A stretch of DNA of 11,581 nt from Candidatus Berkelbacteria bacterium (lineage in GTDB: Bacteria > Patescibacteriota > UBA1384 > 2-12-FULL-50-11), in the NCBI GenBank assembly GCA_024654065.1, contig JANLIQ010000055.1, positions 1 through 11,581 on the forward strand. The letters run 5' to 3'. The notes beneath the pieces are model-generated. The model did no database searches, was not told where the DNA came from, and saw only the letters and a list, made by a program, of their open reading frames with translations. Every line of letters starts with the position of its first letter. Position 1 is the first letter of the stretch. Position numbers and translations under genes: made by a program. Of the stretch, positions 1 to 5,912 are shown one piece after another.

Positions 1-65
1 TATCAGTAGCCAAGCAATATCAAGAAGAAACAGACTTTCATTTAAAAAAACCACGAGGTATCTAA
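1..65 (+). CDS. gatA: Glutamyl/aspartyl-tRNA amidotransferase subunit A, C-terminal end (partial)
   Basis: Only the last 20 codons are present, in the frame starting at base 3 and ending with TAA at 63-65. The tail reads SVAKQYQEETDFHLKKPRGI. This resembles the usual GatA C-terminus, where a helix of the type VAxAYExATDWHKRRP closes the amidase-signature protein. GatA releases ammonia from glutamine and passes it to GatB for transamidation of Glu-tRNA(Gln) or Asp-tRNA(Asn). The identification rests on this short tail and on gatB lying three genes downstream in the same strand and overlap chain; catalytic residues are outside the window. The stop codon overlaps the next ATG (TAATG), suggesting translational coupling. 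Confidence 0.7.
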   Translation, partial: SVAKQYQEETDFHLKKPRGI

Positions 66-286
66 TGGGTAAAAGAGCAAGACTAAAAAAACAGGCGAAA
101 ATTGAAAGGATTCTCGAACAGAGACAACAGATCGAGCAACGAAAGGTTGTCGCTCGTTCACCGATGATCCAGTTTGCAAAACGCTTCTTCTTGGTACTAA
201 TTATCACCATTGCAATTCTCTATGTCGGACAGTCTATAAACCAGAAGATTGCCAAAGCCGAAAGTAGAATCGAGGCTACGAAGTAA
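65..286 (+). CDS. Small single-pass membrane protein, basic N-terminus, unknown function
   Basis: This 73-residue protein has no function I recognise. Residues 1-31 are strongly basic and probably helical (MGKRARLKKQ at the start, then an Arg/Gln/Glu-rich stretch that could form a short coiled coil). Residues about 41-56 form one hydrophobic segment (FFLVLIITIAILYVG), followed by a polar, probably helical tail to residue 73. The positive-inside rule predicts a cytoplasmic N-terminus and an outside C-terminus. A GAGG at 55-58 is a possible ribosome site. The start overlaps the upstream stop as TAATG, and its own stop overlaps the next start in the same way, so it is embedded in the gatA-gatB unit. 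Small lysine/arginine-rich one-TM proteins of this kind are common in CPR genomes (general impression). A role with the amidotransferase is inferred from position only. Confidence 0.75.
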   Translation: MGKRARLKKQAKIERILEQRQQIEQRKVVARSPMIQFAKRFFLVLIITIAILYVGQSINQKIAKAESRIEATK

Positions 287-672
287 TGTCGTGGTGGAGT
301 TGGCTCTTCGGTGGCGGTAAGAAGACTACACCTAGGATTGATTGGCTCGAAATCGAGTCTCGACAGAGGCAGATTGACGCTATTAGCGCACAGAACAGCC
401 AGCTCGCTTTTAAACAAGCGATTATCGAGTCAGACAAATTGATCGATTCAATTATGAAGTCTCTAGTTACCGGTGCTACCTTTGCCGATCGGCTCAAGGC
501 ACTTCGCCCCAAATTTCCCCACGGTGCCTACGACCAGCTCTGGAAGGCTCACATCAAACGAAATGAGCTAGTTCACGATAACGGTAGCTTTGTCGCTGAC
601 TGGGAGCTATCTACCTATATGCGAACATACAGAGAAGTAGTGTCAGTCTTAAGGGGGATTAGCTTACAATGA
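286..672 (+). CDS. HEPN-like small protein (RxxxxH motif), function unknown
   Basis: This 128-residue protein is predicted to be soluble and mostly helical. It begins with an aromatic/glycine patch (MSWWSWLFGGG), then long amphipathic helices at about residues 18-62. A C-terminal block at about 85-125 contains LWKAHIKRNELVHD. In that block R92-N-E-L-V-H97 fits the R-x4-6-H signature of HEPN-fold proteins, many of which are RNases or toxin components. The surrounding pattern (Leu-Trp-x-x-His before the Arg, then an acidic residue after the His) recalls uncharacterised CPR proteins that I have seen in this style. The motif is seen; nuclease activity is inference, and a purely structural helical bundle is equally possible. 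It starts on the upstream stop (TAATG) and its TGA overlaps the gatB start (ATGA), so it lies within the gat transcription unit. Confidence 0.75.
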   Translation: MSWWSWLFGGGKKTTPRIDWLEIESRQRQIDAISAQNSQLAFKQAIIESDKLIDSIMKSLVTGATFADRLKALRPKFPHGAYDQLWKAHIKRNELVHDNGSFVADWELSTYMRTYREVVSVLRGISLQ

Positions 673-2018
673 CTTACCAGTTGACGGTTGGGCTAGAAGT
701 CCACGTTGAACTAAAAACCAAAACAAAAATGTTTTGTGGTTGTGCCAACGATCCCTTTAACTCAAAACCCAACATTAACGTTTGTCCGGTATGTTACGGA
801 TTACCTGGAGCCTTACCGCTACTCAATAAAGAAGCGGTGCGTTTAACCTTTGAGCTTGGACAAGCCCTAAAAGGAACTATCGCCGAGACCACTTTTTGGG
901 CTCGTAAAAATTACTTTTATCCTGACCTACCAAAGGGTTACCAGATCTCTCAATCCACTTCGCCCTTAGTTGAACAGGCCAGGATTGAAATCGATGGCGT
1001 CTGTCACCAGATTCAACGAATTCATCTGGAAGAAGACGCCGGTAAGTCGGTTCATCCTAACGGTTTGTCTGGATCACTAGTTAATTACAATCGAGCCGGG
1101 GTGCCACTCATGGAGATGGTCACCGAACCAGATTTCCACTCTGCCGAGGACGCTAAGCGTTTCTGTCAAGAAATCCAGCGAATAGTCCGTGCCCTTGGAA
1201 TATCCGATGCAGATATGGAAAAAGGCCAGATGCGCTGTGAGGCCAATATTTCAGTATCGGTAACAGAAAAACTTGGCGAAAAAGTGGAGGTTAAAAATAT
1301 TAATTCCTTCCGAGCCGTTGAGAAAGCAATTGCTTACGAGTACGAGCGACAAACGGAGTTGTTAGACAAGGGTGAATCTGTTATACACGAGACTCGTACC
1401 TGGGACAGTATTGCTAGCAAAACAGTATCTATGCGCTCTAAAGAGACCAGCGCCGACTACCGTTACTTTCCTGAGCCAGATTTACCGATCGTTGAGATAG
1501 AAGTTGGAGCGGTAAAAAGTGCGCAGCTGCCGGAAGATCGACGTCGAGCACTGGAGGCGATTGGTACGCCGGCGACAATCGCTCAATCTTTGGTAGATAA
1601 ACAGCTTGACAGTAGAGTATTGGTAATCAACAACCGAGAACCCGAGGCGGCGAAAGAAGCGGCTCATCTAATGTTGGAGTCAACGGCCTTCGCTAGTTTG
1701 GATCTGGAAGATCAGATCAAGCTCTTAAGCGCCAAGAAGTCGAGTGGTTGGACAAAAGACACCCTCGCTGGTGCGATGAAGGAGATTAGTAACGGCAAGA
1801 CAGCAGAAGAGGTAATCGCTACCTATTCCGAGAAGTTCGTGCTAGAGCCAATTATTGTTGAAGTGATAACTGCCAACCAGGCAGCTGTTAATGACTATAC
1901 ATCAGGAAAGGAAAACGCTCTCCACTTCTTAGTGGGCCAGGTGATGGCCAAAACCAAGGGTAAGGCCAACATCAACGAAGTTCGAACCGAGCTACAAGAA
2001 TACTTCAAGAAATCTTAA
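669..2018 (+). CDS. gatB: Aspartyl/glutamyl-tRNA(Asn/Gln) amidotransferase subunit B
   Basis: GatB is the kinase/transamidase subunit of GatCAB. It activates the carboxyl of Glu-tRNA(Gln) or Asp-tRNA(Asn) with ATP and replaces it with ammonia delivered from GatA. The 449 residues carry the family landmarks: VGLEVHVELKT at 7-17, Cys23/Cys25 and Cys39/Cys42 of a zinc site, RKNYFYPDLPKGYQIS at 79-94, HLEEDAGKS at 119-127, MRCEANIS at 188-195, VEVKNINSF at 207-215 and DYRYFPEPDLP near 265. The C-terminus has the YqeY-like tRNA-binding tail with FLVGQVMAKTKGKAN. Length is slightly below the usual 470-480. The start overlaps the preceding gene by 4 bp (ATGA) and gatA appears to lie upstream. The presence of GatB implies that Gln-tRNA and/or Asn-tRNA is made by the indirect route. 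Confidence 0.97.
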   Translation: MTYQLTVGLEVHVELKTKTKMFCGCANDPFNSKPNINVCPVCYGLPGALPLLNKEAVRLTFELGQALKGTIAETTFWARKNYFYPDLPKGYQISQSTSPLVEQARIEIDGVCHQIQRIHLEEDAGKSVHPNGLSGSLVNYNRAGVPLMEMVTEPDFHSAEDAKRFCQEIQRIVRALGISDADMEKGQMRCEANISVSVTEKLGEKVEVKNINSFRAVEKAIAYEYERQTELLDKGESVIHETRTWDSIASKTVSMRSKETSADYRYFPEPDLPIVEIEVGAVKSAQLPEDRRRALEAIGTPATIAQSLVDKQLDSRVLVINNREPEAAKEAAHLMLESTAFASLDLEDQIKLLSAKKSSGWTKDTLAGAMKEISNGKTAEEVIATYSEKFVLEPIIVEVITANQAAVNDYTSGKENALHFLVGQVMAKTKGKANINEVRTELQEYFKKS

Positions 2019-2027
2019 ACATGGTTG

Positions 2028-2041
2028 TGGTACGCTATAAC
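2028..2041 (+). promoter_or_regulatory. Candidate promoter (-10) directly before the mscS start
   Basis: An extended -10-like TGGTACGCT lies at 2028-2036 and an alternative TATAAC at 2036-2041. The 2028 element would place transcription initiation at about the ATG at 2043, giving a leaderless mRNA. The octamer TTGTGGTA occurs 18 bases before this ATG and at the same distance before the ATG at 7557. The hexamers match the consensus poorly and no convincing -35 is seen, so this is tentative. Confidence 0.35.
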
Positions 2042-2042
2042 T

Positions 2043-2564
2043 ATGTCAGTCACATCTTTTTCAGATCGGATTTTTGAGCTGATAGCCAAATCCTGGGACC
2101 GATTGCCCCAGCTATTGCTAACCCTGATCGTCGGCTTTATCTTAATAAAATTAATTAAAGCTTTTTTGCATAGTCTAGTTGGTTACTCTAAAGCCAACAC
2201 CGCCCTAAAAGGGATTCTGCTTTCGGTTCTAGATGTTGCCTTATGGATTTTTCTTATCGCTGCACTGATGGCACAGGTTGGCTTAACCCAGATATCACTA
2301 GCCCTATCTGGTACGGTTGCAATTTCTGCCCTTGCTCTCTCTGCTGGTTCGACGGCTTTTGTCCAGGACCTGGTGGCCGGTATCTTTCTGGCCCAAGACC
2401 CAGATTTTAATCCCGGAGACCGGATAAAAGTTGACGAAGTCGAAGGTGTTGTGGAACGAATGGATGCTCGTAAGATCCGTCTTCGTGACGATAAGGGAGT
2501 CCTTCATATTTTTCCAAATTCGCATTTCGACCGATCGGCTTGGATGGTGTTAAAAAAACGCTAG
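2043..2564 (+). CDS. Minimal MscS-family mechanosensitive ion channel
   Basis: This is a small-conductance mechanosensitive channel family protein that would open under membrane tension to relieve osmotic shock. The 173 residues contain three hydrophobic segments (about 21-43, 57-80 and 84-117). The third has the glycine/alanine-rich pore-helix pattern ISALALSAGSTAFVQDLVAGIFLAQD. It is followed by the MscS beta domain at 120-172 with NPGDRIKV, EGVVERMDARKIRLRDDKG and FPNS. The protein stops just after the beta domain, so the C-terminal alpha/beta cytoplasmic cage of E. coli MscS (286 residues) is absent. I chose the ATG at 2043; a TTG at 2025 in the same frame lies inside the promoter-like sequence and gatB ends at 2018. 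The next two genes follow closely on the same strand. Confidence 0.87.
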   Translation: MSVTSFSDRIFELIAKSWDRLPQLLLTLIVGFILIKLIKAFLHSLVGYSKANTALKGILLSVLDVALWIFLIAALMAQVGLTQISLALSGTVAISALALSAGSTAFVQDLVAGIFLAQDPDFNPGDRIKVDEVEGVVERMDARKIRLRDDKGVLHIFPNSHFDRSAWMVLKKR

Positions 2565-2573
2565 AATGTATTT

Positions 2574-2579
2574 AGGAGG
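2574..2579 (+). promoter_or_regulatory. Strong Shine-Dalgarno site that fixes the start at 2584
   Basis: AGGAGG lies 4 bases before the ATG at 2584. An upstream in-frame ATG at 2566 would put this ribosome site inside the coding region, so 2584 is the better start. Confidence 0.8.
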
Positions 2580-2583
2580 GCAA

Positions 2584-2841
2584 ATGGTTACACAAGACTG
2601 GATTAACTGGCTTTCGATCATAGTATTACTTGGCTTCTTAGTGGCCTTGGTTTATTTTATCGTTGTGCTCCATCGAGCCAACAAAGTAGTAAGTCGTTTA
2701 GACAACTTAACAGGTACGTTTGGAGGATTTGTGAAAGAAATTGTGCCTGCTATAGTTAATATGGGTACTGTCGTAACTGCCGTGCAGTCTATTTTGCGGA
2801 CCTTGGTAGAAACAAAAGACGAAAAAAAGAAAAAGAATTAG
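2584..2841 (+). CDS. Small one-TM protein, DUF948-like layout, unknown function
   Basis: This is an 85-residue protein. Residues about 9-29 form a single strongly hydrophobic segment (LSIIVLLGFLVALVYFIVVL). A helical stretch with spaced hydrophobic residues follows to about 75 (RLDNLTGTFGGFVKEIVPAI), then a charged, lysine-rich end (ETKDEKKKKN). N-terminal TM plus amphipathic helix resembles small DUF948/YtxG-type membrane proteins, but I cannot assign it firmly. It starts 19 bases after the mscS stop with a strong SD, and its TAG stop is overlapped by the SD of htrA. The three genes therefore look like one operon. A part in membrane stress handling is inferred from context only. Confidence 0.8.
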   Translation: MVTQDWINWLSIIVLLGFLVALVYFIVVLHRANKVVSRLDNLTGTFGGFVKEIVPAIVNMGTVVTAVQSILRTLVETKDEKKKKN

Positions 2842-2846
2842 GAGGT
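2840..2846 (+). promoter_or_regulatory. Shine-Dalgarno site of htrA, overlapping the upstream stop
   Basis: AGGAGGT begins inside the TAG stop of the preceding gene and lies 10 bases before the ATG at 2857, slightly farther than the typical distance. Ribosomes ending the upstream gene would cover it, which suggests coupled translation. Confidence 0.75.
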
Positions 2847-2856
2847 AATCTTCAAG

Positions 2857-4065
2857 ATGGATTTAAACTCGACCCAACGAATTAAGCCGTGGAAAACATT
2901 AGGTAAAGACAAAGCAAAATTGTGGAAGTTTGTGGTTGGTGTTCTTTTGGTAATCGTAGTGGCATTTATGGGCTCACTCTGGACCCTATATATGCTCTCT
3001 GGAACGGCCGGAGGAGCAAAGTTGCGTGACAAATTAGGTATTAATAGCGTTAACGGTATTAATATTCAGTCTACGCGAACCGATAAGATTATCGTTGAAG
3101 AGTCTTCGGCGATTATTGACGCCTCAAAGAAGGTTGGTCAGGCAGTAGTCAGTATCACCAGTACGAGTAACGCTACCCGTAATGTTTTTGGTTTTGGTCA
3201 GATCAAAGCTCCTCAGACCAGCGGCACTGGATTTATCATCACTTCTGATGGGCTGATTGCTACCAACAAGCATGTTATTTCTTCAGGCGATACCTTCACC
3301 GTCACAACTGCCGAAGGTAAAACCTTCGATGGTAAGTTAGTAGCAAAAGACCCGACTAACGACTTAGCTCTACTTAAGATCGAAGCGCGTGGCTTACCGG
3401 TAGTGGAGATAGGGGACTCCGACAAGGTTGAAGTAGGCCAGTGGGTGATTGCTATCGGTAACGCCTTAGGCGAACTACAAAACACTGTTACCGTTGGTGT
3501 GATCTCGGCTAAAGAGCGGGTTGCTCAGCCTTCAGACGGCGCAGGTAATGTTGAAAATCTAGCTGGGTTATTCCAAACAGACACCGCTATTAACCCAGGC
3601 AACTCTGGTGGACCGCTCCTAACACTCGCTGGGCAAGTGATTGGCATTAACACTGCCGTTGCCGGTAACGCCCAGAATATTGGTTTTGCTATTCCTATAA
3701 TGGATCTTAAAAAGGATCTGGAATCTTACAATAAAAACGGCAAAATTATTCAGCCGTATATCGGTGTTGGTCATCAACCTATTACGAAGGTAATTGCTAA
3801 AAACTATTCGTTGCCCGTTGAAGAGGGAGCGTGGTTAGTAACTGGTGATGGAACATCAGCTATTGCTGCTAACTCACCAGCCTCCACGGCTGGGTTGAAG
3901 GACAATGACATCATAACCAAGATAAATAGCGACAAAGTTACTGAGATAACTCCGTTAGCTAGATTGGTACGTAAATACAGTCCCGGAGACACGGTGACCC
4001 TAACAGTCCTTCGAGATAAAACCGAGATTACAGTTAAACTGACTCTTGGTTCGCTCGGACAATAG
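2857..4065 (+). CDS. Membrane-anchored HtrA/DegP-type serine protease with PDZ domain
   Basis: This is an ATP-independent serine protease of the S1C (HtrA/DegP/DegS) family, expected to degrade misfolded proteins on the outer face of the cytoplasmic membrane. The 402 residues start with a basic cytoplasmic stretch (1-23) and one TM segment (about 24-47), and a linker runs to about 85. The trypsin-like domain spans about 86-290 with the full catalytic triad: His139 (ATNKHV), Asp169 (PTNDLALL) and Ser250 (NPGNSGGPL). One PDZ domain occupies about 300-397 (YIGVG at its start, SPASTAGLKDNDIITKIN in the middle). The single PDZ and N-terminal anchor fit the DegS/HtrA-like subgroup rather than the two-PDZ periplasmic DegP. 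It follows the one-TM gene by 15 bases. Its last 32 bases overlap the convergent prmC gene. Confidence 0.95.
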   Translation: MDLNSTQRIKPWKTLGKDKAKLWKFVVGVLLVIVVAFMGSLWTLYMLSGTAGGAKLRDKLGINSVNGINIQSTRTDKIIVEESSAIIDASKKVGQAVVSITSTSNATRNVFGFGQIKAPQTSGTGFIITSDGLIATNKHVISSGDTFTVTTAEGKTFDGKLVAKDPTNDLALLKIEARGLPVVEIGDSDKVEVGQWVIAIGNALGELQNTVTVGVISAKERVAQPSDGAGNVENLAGLFQTDTAINPGNSGGPLLTLAGQVIGINTAVAGNAQNIGFAIPIMDLKKDLESYNKNGKIIQPYIGVGHQPITKVIAKNYSLPVEEGAWLVTGDGTSAIAANSPASTAGLKDNDIITKINSDKVTEITPLARLVRKYSPGDTVTLTVLRDKTEITVKLTLGSLGQ

Positions 4066-4702
4066 CAAAACAAAAGCGATCTCGTCCGGTTAAATCTTTT
4101 TCAACAAAACACTGGTGGTTTGGTAGGGCTTTCTGAAGGAGCTTCAAAACTCTCGGGCCGTGGGTATCGTCAATCTCTAGGGCGACGACACCTGGTTGGT
4201 TGATATGGGTTCCTACTTCCTCACAGAACACTCTTATCAGTTTCAGCCCATCACGACCGGATACTATTGCATCCTTAGGTTCAAAACCCCAAACCTGGTT
4301 TTCTAGAAACCTCCATCGAGCGGCTGGAACATAAGGTAGATTGGCAATTATTAGGTCGAACCTGCCCTCTATTGGCTCGAACAGATTACCGGCATGAAAG
4401 GTTACGTTAGCTTGATTGCCCTTGGCGTTTGCTCTTGCTGTTTCAAGTGCTCTTACTGAAATATCTGTGGCCTCGACAACGGAGTTGGGTAACAACTTTT
4501 TTAGTGTGATCGCTATTACGCCCGAACCCGTACCGATATCTAGAATTCGTGGATGATCCGAAAGATATTTTTTTGTTAGTTCTAGCGTTCTCTCCACTAA
4601 CTGCTCAGTTTCGGGGCGGGGGATTAACGTTGAAGTGTTAACCTCAAAATCGAAACCATAAAAATTACTCGTACCTTCTTGGTACGCGCGCGGCATAGTC
4701 AT
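4034..4702 (-). CDS. prmC: Release factor glutamine methyltransferase, without N-terminal domain
   Basis: PrmC (HemK) uses S-adenosylmethionine to methylate the glutamine of the GGQ motif in release factors. From the ATG at 4702 the protein has 222 residues. It begins almost directly at the linker preceding the catalytic domain: AYQEGTSNFYGFDF, then TLIPRPETE (25-33), the SAM-binding DIGTGSG (55-61) and the substrate motif NLPY (121-124). The usual first ~70-residue helical domain is missing. The active-site motif is normally NPPY; here the second residue is Leu. An in-frame ATG at 4789 would add 29 residues but overlaps the 3' end of prfA by 80 bp, and the added sequence does not look like the family's N-domain. 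The ATG at 4696 is also possible. prfA ends 7 bases upstream, so the enzyme and its substrate are co-transcribed. The 3' end overlaps htrA. Confidence 0.9.
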   Translation of the reverse strand: MTMPRAYQEGTSNFYGFDFEVNTSTLIPRPETEQLVERTLELTKKYLSDHPRILDIGTGSGVIAITLKKLLPNSVVEATDISVRALETARANAKGNQANVTFHAGNLFEPIEGRFDLIIANLPYVPAARWRFLENQVWGFEPKDAIVSGRDGLKLIRVFCEEVGTHINQPGVVALEIDDTHGPRVLKLLQKALPNHQCFVEKDLTGRDRFCFAIVRANQESV

Positions 4703-4709
4703 CGGTAGA

Positions 4710-5588
4710 TTACGAGTCTGCAAGGGCGATATTTGCTTCTTGGAGCGATTCAACCACTGGTTCAATTGCACCATCCATAATCTGGTCAATGTTATGCCAA
4801 GACTTATTTATTCGATGATCGGTCACTCTACTTTGAGGAAAGTTATAGGTCCGGATCTTGTCGCCTCGATCACCAGACTTGATCATAGCTCGACGGGTAT
4901 CACCCATAGATTGCTCCTGCTGGGCGCGCGCTGCTTCCCATAACTTGCTGCGCAAAACAGCCATAGCCTTCTCTTTGTTTTTTAGCTGGCTTCTCTCGTC
5001 CTGACAGGCGATGACTATCCCAGTTGGGATATGGGTAATTCGAACGGCTGAATCTGTTGTGTTGACCGACTGTCCACCCGCGCCACTTGAGTGATAGACA
5101 TCGATTCGCAAGTCTTGGGGGTTAATATGGACATCAACATCTTGGGCTTCTGGCATCACAACAACGGAGGCGGCGGAGGTGTGGATCCGACCAGACTTCT
5201 CGGTCTTAGGAACGCGCTGGACTCGGTGAACCCCACCCTCAAAACGTAATGCGGCGTACGCTTGAGGTGATTTAACAAGCATCGTTGCTGACTTAACTCC
5301 GCCTAGTTCGCTACTACTTCTATCTACTAATTCTACTTTCCAACCCTGCCGTTCGCTGTATCGCTGGTACATTCGCAGCAGCTCACCAGCAAAGAGCTCG
5401 GCTTCATCCCCACCCGAACCTGAGCGAAGTTCAATTACGGCGTTACGTTGGTTTTCGGGACTCGTTAAATCCACCTGCCGACGCAATCTTAATATTTCCT
5501 CGCGAGCGAGGTCTTTTATCTCCTTGTCTTCGGTCTGCTCGTAGAGCGTTTCTGTTTCTTTAAGCTGACGTAAGATTTCTTTGTCCAT
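4710..5588 (-). CDS. prfA: Peptide chain release factor 1, shortened N-terminus
   Basis: RF1 recognises UAA and UAG in the ribosomal A site and triggers peptidyl-tRNA hydrolysis. The 292 residues contain the conserved SGSGGDEAELFAGEL (56-70), the decoding tripeptide P-x-T as Pro127-Lys-Thr129 within HRVQRVPKTE (RF2 would have SPF), and the catalytic Gly-Gly-Gln at 171-173 in SSGAGGQSVNTTDSAV. The C-terminal RTYNFPQSRVTDHRI is also typical. Bacterial RF1 is usually about 355-360 residues; here about 65 residues of domain 1 are missing. An in-frame TGA lies 9 bases upstream of the ATG at 5588, so the N-terminus cannot be extended. Most genes here end in TAA or TAG. The gene is followed by prmC, its modifying enzyme, and is divergent from rpmE, often its neighbour on the same strand in other bacteria. 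Confidence 0.96.
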   Translation of the reverse strand: MDKEILRQLKETETLYEQTEDKEIKDLAREEILRLRRQVDLTSPENQRNAVIELRSGSGGDEAELFAGELLRMYQRYSERQGWKVELVDRSSSELGGVKSATMLVKSPQAYAALRFEGGVHRVQRVPKTEKSGRIHTSAASVVVMPEAQDVDVHINPQDLRIDVYHSSGAGGQSVNTTDSAVRITHIPTGIVIACQDERSQLKNKEKAMAVLRSKLWEAARAQQEQSMGDTRRAMIKSGDRGDKIRTYNFPQSRVTDHRINKSWHNIDQIMDGAIEPVVESLQEANIALADS

Positions 5589-5602
5589 ATTTACTCAAGA
5601 GA

Positions 5603-5611
5603 AGTTTAACA
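5603..5611 (-). promoter_or_regulatory. Candidate extended -10 promoter of prfA-prmC
   Basis: On the minus strand the sequence reads TGTTAAACT, a TGn extended -10 with a 4/6 hexamer. It predicts initiation near 5596, about 8 bases before the prfA ATG, again a very short leader with no Shine-Dalgarno. No good -35 is visible. Confidence 0.35.
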
Positions 5612-5642
5612 GAAAGAGGCTTCCTAATCTAACTTTAGATGC

Positions 5643-5671
5643 TTGAAGGGATATTCCAGGTTTGGTACAAT
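5643..5671 (+). promoter_or_regulatory. Sigma70-type promoter of rpmE-rpsB-tsf
   Basis: TTGAAG at 5643-5648, a 17-base spacer and TACAAT at 5666-5671, preceded by TGG (extended -10), form the best promoter in the window. Initiation is expected near 5678, leaving only about 8 bases before the rpmE ATG and no Shine-Dalgarno site. The divergent prfA promoter lies in the same 97-base intergenic region (5589-5685). Confidence 0.75.
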
Positions 5672-5685
5672 AATCAAAGTCAATC

Positions 5686-5910
5686 ATGAGAAAAGTTATT
5701 CATCCCGAATATTTTGCCAGTGCCAAAGTCACGTGTTCTTGTGGCAACACCTTCACGCTCGGTGCAACTGTACCAGAAATGCGTGTTGAAATCTGTTCCA
5801 ACTGCCACCCTTTATACACCGGTAAAATGAAACTAGTAGATACTGCTGGTCGCGTTGATCGCTTTAAGAGCCGACTGGAAAAATCTGCTGCTTCGAAGGG
5901 TAAAAAATAA
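5686..5910 (+). CDS. rpmE: 50S ribosomal protein L31, zinc-binding type
   Basis: This large-subunit protein lies at the intersubunit bridge region. The 74 residues begin MRKVIHPEYF and carry the zinc ligands of the C+ form: Cys17-x-Cys19 and Cys37-x-x-Cys40. The conserved HPLYTGKMKLVDTAGRVDRF follows at 41-60. The C-terminal end is lysine/serine-rich. Length is normal for the family. It is the first gene after the promoter at 5643-5671, and rpsB begins 2 bases after its stop, so L31, S2 and EF-Ts appear to be one transcription unit. No Shine-Dalgarno sequence precedes it. Confidence 0.97.
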   Translation: MRKVIHPEYFASAKVTCSCGNTFTLGATVPEMRVEICSNCHPLYTGKMKLVDTAGRVDRFKSRLEKSAASKGKK

Positions 5911-5912
5911 TT

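Noticed and set aside
2025..2042. TTG start for the MscS gene
   Set aside because: The TTG lies in a promoter-like element and the ATG at 2043 begins a normal MscS N-terminus.
2566..2583. ATG at 2566 as start of the one-TM protein
   Set aside because: The AGGAGG at 2574-2579 would then be inside the coding region; it is well placed for the ATG at 2584.
4703..4789. Longer prmC reading frame starting at the ATG at 4789
   Set aside because: It overlaps the conserved 3' end of prfA by 80 bp and the extra 29 residues do not resemble the PrmC N-domain; the ATG at 4702 fits the prfA-prmC spacing better.
18..5588. UGA recoding as glycine, known in some CPR lineages
   Set aside because: TGA ends the 286-672 gene, rseP and proS at the expected protein ends, so UGA is a stop here.
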